From JAGQWW01 sp041392845 (GTDB taxonomy: Bacteria > Bacteroidota > Bacteroidia > Chitinophagales > Saprospiraceae): 64,000 nucleotides of DNA. The DNA is taken from positions 1 through 64,000 of the forward strand of contig JAWKLG010000020.1 of NCBI GenBank assembly GCA_041392845.1, read 5' to 3'. The position numbers and the translations under genes were made by a program. This document shows, one piece after another, positions 18,936 through 26,452 of the stretch. Below the pieces are notes generated by a model. It made no database searches, was not told where the DNA came from, and saw only the letters and a program-made list of their open reading frames with translations. Each line of letters begins with the position of its first letter. Within the stretch, counting starts at the first letter, position 1.

Positions 18936-19409
18936 ATGACAACGACCCTACAAGAAGGACAAAAAGCGCCGGACTTTACCGGCGTAAATGAAAAAGGTGA
19001 AAAAGTAAGTTTGTCCGATTTCAAAGGCAAAAAACTGGTTCTTTATTTTTATCCAAAAGATGATACTCCTTCATGTACGAAAGAAGCTTGCAGTCTGAGA
19101 GACGATTATGCTGAGCTGCGAAAGGAAGGATTTGAGATCATCGGTGTAAGCCCAGATAAGGAAGCAAAACATCAAAAATTCATCGACAAATACAATCTTC
19201 CTTTTAGCCTGATTGCAGATACCGACCATGAAATCATGAAGAAATATGATGTTTATGGCCCAAAAATGTTTTTTGGAAAAGAAGTAATCGGTGTAAGGAG
19301 AACCACTTTCGTAATAGACGAAAAAGGAACGATCGAAAAGGTAATTACCAAGGTAGTCACCAAAGATCATGGAAAACAAATCATGGATGAGATGGGCATT
19401 TCTGCCTGA
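18936..19409 (+). CDS. bcp: Thioredoxin-dependent thiol peroxidase (Bcp/PrxQ)
   Basis: 157 residues, cytoplasmic. The atypical two-cysteine PrxQ motif is intact: Cys47 (peroxidatic) and Cys52 (resolving) in TPSCTKEACSLRD. It reduces hydrogen peroxide and organic or lipid hydroperoxides using thioredoxin. Length and the FYPKDDTPSC signature match the family exactly. It is a single gene with its own upstream region, divergent from the membrane protein gene. Confidence 0.95.
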   Translation: MTTTLQEGQKAPDFTGVNEKGEKVSLSDFKGKKLVLYFYPKDDTPSCTKEACSLRDDYAELRKEGFEIIGVSPDKEAKHQKFIDKYNLPFSLIADTDHEIMKKYDVYGPKMFFGKEVIGVRRTTFVIDEKGTIEKVITKVVTKDHGKQIMDEMGISA

Positions 19410-19490
19410 TTCCATTTGTTTTTTCAAAAAGGGTTGCAAGGTCTGGTTTCAAATTGCCAACTTTGCAACCCTTTTATATTTAAATAAGGT

Positions 19491-20756
19491 ATGCCGAAGA
19501 TAACTCCACCACTCATCCAGGAAATTGAGGAAGTAAAAATTCCCCAACCGATCATCCATCAGCTTAAAAATGGAATTACTGTCTATGATACCAGACTCGG
19601 TACCGAGGAGGTGATCAAACTCGAAATTATCATTCATGATAGTCGTCCTTTTGAAAAAAAGCATTTGGTTTCTAGAATCGCTGGTCAACTTTTAAAAGAC
19701 GGAGCCGGAAATAAAAGCGGAAAAGACATTGCAGAGATTCTGGATTACTTTGGAGCAACCCTTAATGTTTCTACTAACCTGGATTATACCAGCATCAGCC
19801 TTTATACGCTGAAAAAGTATTTCGATGATTTGATGCCTTTGGTAAACCTATTATTGACAGAGCCAACCTTTCCTGAAAAGGAATTGGACCAAAACATCAA
19901 AAGAAACAAACACAAACTGGCTTTTGATTTAAGTAAAAACGATGTAGTCGGCTACAGATTGATCACGGAAAAGATTTTTGGAAGTGACCATTTTTACGGT
20001 TTCAATAGTACGCCGGAGATGTACGAGTCCATCACTCGTGATGATTTGAAATCGCACTTTGAAAACTTTTACGGAAGCAATCATTGTCAAATCTTCATAT
20101 CGGGAAAAACGGATGACCAGATTATTAAGGTACTAAATGATACCATTGGTACCAGTTTGGGGAAAAAGCCTGTATTCCAATTACCGGAAACAACTTTAGC
20201 ACCTAAAAGCGGATATTATAAAACTTCCATAGAAGGTTCCCTCCAAACTGCAATTCGTATTGGCTGCAGGACATTCAACCGAAACCACCCGGATTATAAT
20301 GGGCTTTTTGTTTTGAATACTATCTTGGGAGGATACTTTGGCTCGCGTTTGATGACCAGCATACGAGAAGACAAGGGATACACCTACAATATTTATAGCA
20401 TGTTGGATCCCATGCGTTTTGATGGATTCTTTTTTATAGGAACAGAAGTCGGAAATGAATTCGTAGACCAGGCCATCAAGGATATTTACATTGAAATGGA
20501 CAAGTTGTGCACAGAACCCCTTGGTGCAGAAGAATACCTTATGATGCGTCGGTACCTGCTAGGGAACATGCTTACCATGCTCGACGGTCCTTTCAATGTG
20601 GAAGATGTTATTAGAAATATGTTGGCGGAAGATACGCCATTGACTCATTTTGACGAGTTGGTCCAGACCATCAAAAGCATTACTCCTCAGGAGATTATGG
20701 ACCTGGCTTGTAAATATTTCGACCGCAAGAATATGTGGGAAGTAATCGTTGGATAA
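19491..20756 (+). CDS. M16-family peptidase homologue lacking the zinc motif
   Basis: 421 residues with the two-lobe M16 (insulinase/pitrilysin) layout; the second lobe is clear (LNTILGGYFGSRLMTSIREDKGYTYNIYS). Where the zinc motif HxxEH should stand, residues 61-77 read SRIAGQLLKDGAGNKSG, so neither histidine nor the glutamate is present. It is therefore predicted to be catalytically inactive. In many bacteria an inactive M16 chain pairs with an active one, but no active partner is encoded next door. No signal peptide is evident, so it is probably cytoplasmic. The closing loop of the active-chain family (R/Y pair) is present as in pseudo-enzymes. Confidence 0.82.
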   Translation: MPKITPPLIQEIEEVKIPQPIIHQLKNGITVYDTRLGTEEVIKLEIIIHDSRPFEKKHLVSRIAGQLLKDGAGNKSGKDIAEILDYFGATLNVSTNLDYTSISLYTLKKYFDDLMPLVNLLLTEPTFPEKELDQNIKRNKHKLAFDLSKNDVVGYRLITEKIFGSDHFYGFNSTPEMYESITRDDLKSHFENFYGSNHCQIFISGKTDDQIIKVLNDTIGTSLGKKPVFQLPETTLAPKSGYYKTSIEGSLQTAIRIGCRTFNRNHPDYNGLFVLNTILGGYFGSRLMTSIREDKGYTYNIYSMLDPMRFDGFFFIGTEVGNEFVDQAIKDIYIEMDKLCTEPLGAEEYLMMRRYLLGNMLTMLDGPFNVEDVIRNMLAEDTPLTHFDELVQTIKSITPQEIMDLACKYFDRKNMWEVIVG

Positions 20757-20773
20757 GTTTATAACGTATTTTT

Positions 20774-20797
20774 TAGTTATAAAACTATATAAATAGT
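20774..20797. promoter_or_regulatory. Overlapping inverted repeats, candidate BlaI-type operator
   Basis: Two dyads share bases and the same ATAA spacer: TAGTT-ATAA-AACTA (20774-20787) and ACTAT-ATAA-ATAGT (20784-20797). They abut the -33 element of the promoter for the BlaI-like gene, the usual place for a BlaI/MecI repressor to bind its own promoter. Confidence 0.6.
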
Positions 20798-20827
20798 TGC
20801 GTGGCTATTTTTTTCGTTTTATCTTTG
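20797..20827 (+). promoter_or_regulatory. Promoter of the blaI-type operon
   Basis: TTG at 20797-20799, a 20-base spacer and TATCTTTG at 20820-20827 match the Bacteroidota -33/-7 consensus. Predicted start near 20833, giving a leader of about 12 bases before the ATG at 20845. Confidence 0.65.
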
Positions 20828-20844
20828 ATTCAAAATCAGGGGTA

Positions 20845-21237
20845 ATGCAGAAATTAACAAAAGCGGAAGAAGAGGTTATGCAGATTATCTGGCAGATAGA
20901 ACCTTGTACAGTCAGCCAGATTTTGGATCACATCGAAAAAGAACTGGGTCAGGACAGACCACCACATAGTTCCATTTCCTCCATCGTCAGAATTGTTGAA
21001 GAGAAAGGCTTTTTGGATCACAAAGCCTATGGCAGGACTTATGAGTACTTTCCAATTGTAACCAAGGAGGAATACAGCAAAAAAACCTTGAAAAAGGTCA
21101 TCCAGGATTACTTCAATGGTTCTGTTCAGAATATGGTTTCTTTCCTTGTTCAGGAAAACGACCTGTCTGTAAACGATCTCAACGAAATGCTAGATAAACT
21201 GGACGAATCCGATAACCAGACTTCCAATCCTAAATAA
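20845..21237 (+). CDS. BlaI/MecI/CopY-family repressor
   Basis: 130 residues from the ATG at 20845; an upstream TTG in frame at 20797 lies inside the promoter and is rejected. The winged-helix domain starts at once (LTKAEEEVMQIIWQIEPCTVSQIL), with the typical SSISSIVRIVEEKGFL recognition region and a C-terminal dimerisation helix. Such repressors are inactivated by cleavage triggered by a BlaR-type M56 membrane protease, which is encoded 6 bases downstream. No beta-lactamase gene is nearby, so the controlled output may be the operon itself or envelope genes. Confidence 0.9.
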   Translation: MQKLTKAEEEVMQIIWQIEPCTVSQILDHIEKELGQDRPPHSSISSIVRIVEEKGFLDHKAYGRTYEYFPIVTKEEYSKKTLKKVIQDYFNGSVQNMVSFLVQENDLSVNDLNEMLDKLDESDNQTSNPK

Positions 21238-21243
21238 CCAGCT

Positions 21244-22635
21244 ATGTTTCTTACCTACTCTATCAAGGTTGCACTTTTTTGGGCGGGATCTTATCTGATT
21301 TACCGTCTGTTTTTGGAAAATGAAACTACTCTGAAAGCCAATCGATTCTTTTTATTGGCAACACTTGCTTTAGGCTTGATACTGCCTTTGGTTTCTTTTA
21401 CCGGTACAACAGAAGCGGTAGGAATGGCTGAAATAATCCTTCCGGCCATCACCATCCAATGGGATACACTTTCGGAAGCTGCTGCAGTATCTTCTAAAGA
21501 AAACAGCATCAACTGGGTATTTGGATTGAAGGCAATTTATTTTGTCGGTCTAGGATTGGCTTTGCTTAGGTTTGCATTTGGAATTTATAAAATAACCAGC
21601 CTTAAACTAAAAAATGAACAGTTCCCAAAAGGAGAATATCTACTGATAAAAACTGATTTCCCACATGCCCCTTTTTCATTTTTAAACTGGATGTTTTGGA
21701 GTAAATCCTTTGAAGTTGACAGGGAAGAAGAACAGCAAATTATTTCTCACGAGCTGGCACATATTCGTCAGGGACATACCTACGACAATTTGTTTTCAGA
21801 AGTTTTGTCGATTGTGTTTTGGTGGAATCCGATTATCTATTTTTATAAAAAAGCTATCAAAGACAACCATGAATTCCTGGCAGATGCCAGCGTAATTCAA
21901 TGGAAAAGTAAAAAACAATATGGCCAATTGTTGATACGTCAATCGCAGGTTGCCCCTGCCTTTTTCAAGGCAGCACAACCCATGGCGATGGCAAACCATT
22001 TCTTTCATTCCAAACTTAAAAAACGTATTACAATGATGACAAAAAACGCTTCCGGCAAATGGAGCCGGCTGAAATACCTTTTGGCCATCCCAATTTTGGG
22101 CCTTGTATTTTTTGCATGCCAGGAAACTGCAAAAGACCAACAGGATCTTGAAAAAAAAGTTATTAGTGTTGAAAACATTGATAACACCTCTGGTTCCGCA
22201 GATTTAAATACAGAATACCTGATTGATACGGTCATTACTTTTGACCCTGAAACGATGGAGGAAAGTATGCAAATCATCAAGAATGAAGTGTACAAAGTAG
22301 TTGATGAAATGCCGCGTTTCCCAGGCTGTGAAGACGAGTCTGGAGATAAAGACAAATGTGCACAGCAAAGGATGTTGGAATACATCTATAAAAACATCCA
22401 ATATCCTGAAGAAGCGAAAAAAGCTGATGTAGAAGGTACTGTGGTGGTTTCATTTATTGTTTCCAGCTGGGGAGGAAAAATCATCCAACCTGAAATAAAA
22501 AGATCCATTGGTGGTGGCACTGATGAAGAAGTACTCAGAGTAGTCAATTTAATGCCACCCTGGATTCCAGGCAGGCAAAATGGAAAAGAAGTAAATGTTC
22601 GATTCCATCTTCCAATTAGATTTAAACTTGATTAA
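21244..22635 (+). CDS. M56 membrane metallopeptidase fused to a TonB C-terminal domain
   Basis: 463 residues. Three membrane helices lie in the first 110 residues, the zinc motif HELAH is at 169-173 with a following EFLADASVI helix, and a fourth membrane helix is near 275-292 (KYLLAIPILGLVFFACQ). Residues 360-463 form a TonB C-terminal domain (MPRFPGCED, YPEEAKKADVEGTVVVSF). The M56 part should cleave the upstream repressor on signalling. No beta-lactam-binding sensor domain is present; the TonB-like domain occupies that place. This fusion is common in Bacteroidota, but the signal is unknown. Confidence 0.9.
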   Translation: MFLTYSIKVALFWAGSYLIYRLFLENETTLKANRFFLLATLALGLILPLVSFTGTTEAVGMAEIILPAITIQWDTLSEAAAVSSKENSINWVFGLKAIYFVGLGLALLRFAFGIYKITSLKLKNEQFPKGEYLLIKTDFPHAPFSFLNWMFWSKSFEVDREEEQQIISHELAHIRQGHTYDNLFSEVLSIVFWWNPIIYFYKKAIKDNHEFLADASVIQWKSKKQYGQLLIRQSQVAPAFFKAAQPMAMANHFFHSKLKKRITMMTKNASGKWSRLKYLLAIPILGLVFFACQETAKDQQDLEKKVISVENIDNTSGSADLNTEYLIDTVITFDPETMEESMQIIKNEVYKVVDEMPRFPGCEDESGDKDKCAQQRMLEYIYKNIQYPEEAKKADVEGTVVVSFIVSSWGGKIIQPEIKRSIGGGTDEEVLRVVNLMPPWIPGRQNGKEVNVRFHLPIRFKLD

Positions 22636-22646
22636 AATTTAAAAAA

Positions 22647-23102
22647 ATGAAAAGGAAATCACTCGAATTGGTATTCATTTTACCATTGATGTTATTGTCA
22701 ATTTTTGCTTTCGAAACATTACCAGTTTCACCTCTTTCCGGAGGCGATCCGGAGAACATGCCTCGCTTCCCAGGTTGTGAAGATATCGCAACTGTTGATG
22801 GAAGAAAAGCCTGTAGCTTTGAAAAGCTGGTTGTTTTTATGCAAAAAAACATCAATTATCCTGAGGCTGCCAAGAAAAGCAAAACCGAAGGAAAAGTCAT
22901 CGTCACTTTTACTGTTGAAAAAGACGGAACCATAAAAAATGCCATGGTAAAAAATGGTATTGGAAGCGGTTGTGACGAAGAAGCCTTGAGGGTTATCAAT
23001 GCAATGCCCAATTGGGTTCCGGGAACCAAAGACGGAAAAGCAGTAGCGGTAGAAATGGCTCTTCCAATTATGTTTAAAGACAGCCAAAAAGGTGAAGAAT
23101 AA
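22647..23102 (+). CDS. Stand-alone periplasmic TonB-like protein
   Basis: 151 residues. An N-terminal hydrophobic helix (signal or anchor, residues 7-25) is followed by a single TonB C-terminal domain. It repeats the C-terminal part of the preceding M56 fusion, including MPRFPGCED, NINYPEAAKKSKTEGKVIVTF and the closing LPIMFK, so it probably arose by duplication of that domain. It starts 11 bases after the M56 stop and belongs to the same operon. It lacks the long proline-rich spacer of classical TonB, so it may sense or bind in the periplasm rather than energise transporters. Confidence 0.85.
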   Translation: MKRKSLELVFILPLMLLSIFAFETLPVSPLSGGDPENMPRFPGCEDIATVDGRKACSFEKLVVFMQKNINYPEAAKKSKTEGKVIVTFTVEKDGTIKNAMVKNGIGSGCDEEALRVINAMPNWVPGTKDGKAVAVEMALPIMFKDSQKGEE

Positions 23103-23119
23103 TTGCTAATCATAATCGA

Positions 23120-23154
23120 TAAAGAAAGCTGCTCCATTCGGGCAGCTTTTTTTA
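23120..23154 (+). terminator. Intrinsic terminator of the blaI operon
   Basis: Stem AAAGCTGC (23125-23132) pairs with GCAGCTTT (23142-23149) around a 9-base loop and is followed by a T-run. It ends the three-gene operon. Confidence 0.85.
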
Positions 23155-23257
23155 TGTCTGGTCAGAGCCCTCAATTTCAAGATTCCCTGCCTTTTCCATT
23201 ATATTTTTCATCTTTGATCGTTACAATTGTGTTTAGCATTAACATCCTAATGATTAG

Positions 23258-26200
23258 ATGAAGATCAAGGGTCTGAAATTTCTTGGATTATGTTTTTTCT
23301 TGTTGTCTCCGATTTTAGTCGGAGCGCAGCTCAATTCAGACAATTTCAACCTAAAAGTTTTTGGATTTGAAGAAGGACTTTCCCACCGAAATGTTTTCAA
23401 AATAAATCAGGATTCTGCCGGTTTCCTTTGGATTGGTACCATCAATGGTTTGAACAAATACGACGGCAAGAAATTTACTAAATACTCGTCTGAAGAAATC
23501 CTGAATGATGCCTTGATAAGCGATATCCTCCCGGACAAAAGTCGTGAAATTTGGACAGCTTATCCTGGTGGTGTGTGCAGATTCATCGAAGGCACTCAAG
23601 ATGACCAAAAATATATTCCTGATTCATCCAGCATACTTTTTAATAAAAGCTGGCGCCCCAAGAATCTTTTTAAAACCAGTAAAAAAGGTGTCGCCTGCCT
23701 TGGTCAGGATAACAATTCAGGAACCCTCGTTTTGATGAGGAGCGGAGAAGAAGGCAAGTTGGAAGACATGCTTTCATTCCCCAATAAATCCAATTTTACA
23801 CCCACGGTATTTTGGGAAAAACAAGTGGTTATTGAGGCATTTCCAGGAGTATTATGGTTTATCAAAGGCATTTCCATTAAAAAATTGGTATTACCAGAGC
23901 AAAATGCATTTGTCACTGATTTCTTCATAGGAAAAAAGAAAAATCTTTTCATCCTGCTTTCAGATGGAACGGTTTTCAAAGTTCCTAAGGGAACTACCCA
24001 GCTTCAAACCTTAGAAACCGGTGAAAAAGATGGAGGAATTCAATGTTTCTACAGGGAAGAGAATGGTAGTTTTTGGTTTGGAGGATATGGAGTTTTGCAA
24101 TATTACGATGCTCAAACCCAAACCACCATCAACCTCCACCCTACCCTTCGCCAAATTGTACAAAACACCTGTCAGGTGCGTCAGATCTTTAAAGACAAAT
24201 TAGGGGTAACCTGGGTCGCTACTGATTTTGGACTGGTAAGAATTACACGACCCAACGATCTGTTTACGAGTATTCTTTCCGGCGGAAATGAATATTGCAA
24301 CAATGGGTACTGTAGCATGAGAGGAATTGCTGAAGATCGGGACGGCAGGCTTTATTTTTCTTATTATAACAATATTCATTTTTTTGAACCTGAGACCAGA
24401 AAACTGAGACCACTTTTCCCCAACCGGGAATTTTCATTTTCCCCATACGATTTAAAATGGTTTGAAAATGAACTTTATACAGGAAATGGCTTAAAAGTCA
24501 ATCTAAATTCCAAGGTGGTAGATACTTTGCTTTTTCCATTAAGAGGGGGAGAAGGTGTTTTAGCTATTGACACCAAAAACCAATTGTGGTTGGGATTGGA
24601 AGACAGCCTTTACCAGCTTAAGAATGGAGCATGGAAATTTTGGTTGGATCTTTCAAAAAATGAAGTAGGAAATATTACCTATTTATTACCGACAAAAAAT
24701 GGAGAATCCTTGCTGGTTGGAACCAGCGCAAAAGGCATTTTTAAAATAAATATTCAGTCAGACGAAATAATACACTTGAGTCAAAAATTGGAACCTGAAC
24801 TTCGAATACTATGCCTTTCTTTAGATCATCTCAATCAAATATGGGCAGGTACTTCCCGCGGTGTAATGTGTTTTGATTCAACCGGAAGCAATTCGGTAAC
24901 TTTTAATAAGTCTTCAGGACTGGAAAATGACTTCATCAATGGTTTGATTTTAGAGGGAGATTCTGCCATCTGGGTGAGTACAGATAATGGATTGAGCAGA
25001 TTAGTCAAAAATTTTGAAAATATAAATGAAGATCAACCTGTTCTGAAATCGGTAAAAAATTACCAACAGGAAGACGGGCTGAGTGCCAATGAATTTAATC
25101 GAATTTCATTTTTAAAATCTGCATCCGGCACCTATTATTTTGGGGGCTTAAATGGAATTACCTCTTTCAAGCCTGGTCCTCGTTTTTGGAAAGAAAAAAC
25201 CGTCAGGGAAGCTGCATTAATGCTTACCGGCTTCTCTAAATTTGATGGAAAAAAAGATTCTTTAATCAACCTAAGCACCCTTCAAATTTCGAAACAAGGC
25301 ATACGACTGGGTCCAAGAGATAAGTTTTTTCAGTTTGATTTCAGCCTTTTAGACTTTGAAAATCCTGAAACCAACCAATATCAATATTACCTGGAAGGAT
25401 ATGAAAAAGATTGGTCTGCATCGGCAGAGAACGGTTCCGTTCGTTATGATAATTTGCCAGCCGGGTCCTATGTTTTTCACGTAAAAGCATCAAAGGATGG
25501 CTTCCATTGGAACAGTCAGGAATTGCGAATTCCTGTTTTTATTGAAAAACCATTTTATAAAACCACCTGGTTTTTAGTGGCTTGCTCCCTTTTCCTTTTA
25601 GCTTCAATCTGGACTTTTATTCGCTGGCGGGTGTACAATCTTAAAAAGAGAAAAGAACAACTGGAGCTTGAAGTAAAAAATCGTACTACGGAGTTGGAGG
25701 AAGAAAAACTAAAATCTGAGAAATTATTGCTCAATATCCTGCCGGAAGAAACCGCAGAAGAATTGAAACAATACGGAAAAGCAAAAGCCAAACGCTATGA
25801 AGTGGCCACCGTCCTTTTTACCGATTTCAGAAATTTCTCAAAAGTTGCCGAACACATGGAACCGGAAGAATTGGTTTCTCAAATCGATTATTGTTTCCGC
25901 AGCTTTGATACCATCATTGAGAAGTATCATCTGGAAAAAATAAAAACCATTGGAGATGCCTACATGTGTGCCGGAGGTCTTTCAGAAAATGTCAATCCTA
26001 AAGAAGTTGCTTTAAACGTGGTAAAAGCGGCAATGGAAATTCGCGACTTTATGGACGATGATATTAAAAAGCGAAAAGAAAAAGGGGAACCAATACTAGA
26101 GATCAGGATAGGAATTCATTCTGGACCGGTCGTAGCAGGAGTTGTTGGTCATAAAAAGTTTGCTTACGATATTTGGGGTGATACCGTCAATATTGCTTCA

Positions 26201-26341
26201 AGGATGGAAACTTACGGATTTCCGGGTCGTGTAAATATTTCACAGCAAACCTGGCTTTTAATTAATGACTATTTGAATGCTGAGCCGCATGAAATCTTTA
26301 TTACCAAAAATGAAGTGCCCATTCAGATGTATTTTCTATAA
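23258..26341 (+). CDS. Propeller/Y_Y_Y sensor fused to adenylyl cyclase
   Basis: 1027 residues. Signal peptide (1-24), then roughly 650 residues of two-component-regulator propeller repeats (GFLWIGTINGLNKYDGKKF, SFWFGGYGVLQYYD, IWAGTSRGVMCFD), a Y_Y_Y domain at about 695-765, a membrane helix near 771-790, a short coiled coil and a class III cyclase domain from about 845. Metal ligands Asp856 and Asp900 are present; Lys896 and Asp971 specify ATP, with Asn978 and Arg982 completing the site. In most proteins of this type a histidine kinase follows Y_Y_Y; here a cyclase does. It should convert a periplasmic ligand signal directly into cAMP. Confidence 0.92.
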   Translation: MKIKGLKFLGLCFFLLSPILVGAQLNSDNFNLKVFGFEEGLSHRNVFKINQDSAGFLWIGTINGLNKYDGKKFTKYSSEEILNDALISDILPDKSREIWTAYPGGVCRFIEGTQDDQKYIPDSSSILFNKSWRPKNLFKTSKKGVACLGQDNNSGTLVLMRSGEEGKLEDMLSFPNKSNFTPTVFWEKQVVIEAFPGVLWFIKGISIKKLVLPEQNAFVTDFFIGKKKNLFILLSDGTVFKVPKGTTQLQTLETGEKDGGIQCFYREENGSFWFGGYGVLQYYDAQTQTTINLHPTLRQIVQNTCQVRQIFKDKLGVTWVATDFGLVRITRPNDLFTSILSGGNEYCNNGYCSMRGIAEDRDGRLYFSYYNNIHFFEPETRKLRPLFPNREFSFSPYDLKWFENELYTGNGLKVNLNSKVVDTLLFPLRGGEGVLAIDTKNQLWLGLEDSLYQLKNGAWKFWLDLSKNEVGNITYLLPTKNGESLLVGTSAKGIFKINIQSDEIIHLSQKLEPELRILCLSLDHLNQIWAGTSRGVMCFDSTGSNSVTFNKSSGLENDFINGLILEGDSAIWVSTDNGLSRLVKNFENINEDQPVLKSVKNYQQEDGLSANEFNRISFLKSASGTYYFGGLNGITSFKPGPRFWKEKTVREAALMLTGFSKFDGKKDSLINLSTLQISKQGIRLGPRDKFFQFDFSLLDFENPETNQYQYYLEGYEKDWSASAENGSVRYDNLPAGSYVFHVKASKDGFHWNSQELRIPVFIEKPFYKTTWFLVACSLFLLASIWTFIRWRVYNLKKRKEQLELEVKNRTTELEEEKLKSEKLLLNILPEETAEELKQYGKAKAKRYEVATVLFTDFRNFSKVAEHMEPEELVSQIDYCFRSFDTIIEKYHLEKIKTIGDAYMCAGGLSENVNPKEVALNVVKAAMEIRDFMDDDIKKRKEKGEPILEIRIGIHSGPVVAGVVGHKKFAYDIWGDTVNIASRMETYGFPGRVNISQQTWLLINDYLNAEPHEIFITKNEVPIQMYFL

Positions 26342-26414
26342 AAAAACCGGTTCCGTTTACAGGTTTTCCACGAATTGTGGACTGTCAAAGGTTTTAGTAA
26401 CTCCTTATTTTATC

Positions 26415-26422
26415 TACCTTTG
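26415..26422 (+). promoter_or_regulatory. -7 promoter element (TACCTTTG) for prfC
   Basis: Exact TAnnTTTG match about 30 bases upstream of the prfC start. The -33 region is T-rich (TTTT near 26392) but not a clear TTTG. Confidence 0.5.
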
Positions 26423-26452
26423 CACGCTTTTTAAATAGATTGAATTCAATAG

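Noticed and set aside
20797..20844. TTG start for the BlaI-type repressor
   Set aside because: It lies in the -33 promoter element, and the ATG at 20845 begins the conserved winged-helix domain.
20845..22635. Beta-lactam resistance regulation (BlaI with BlaR1)
   Set aside because: The M56 protein lacks a penicillin-binding sensor domain and no beta-lactamase is near, so only the repressor-protease logic is claimed.
26340..26367. Short hairpin AAAACC/GGTTTT after the propeller cyclase gene as a terminator
   Set aside because: Only six weak pairs, a large loop and no T-run.
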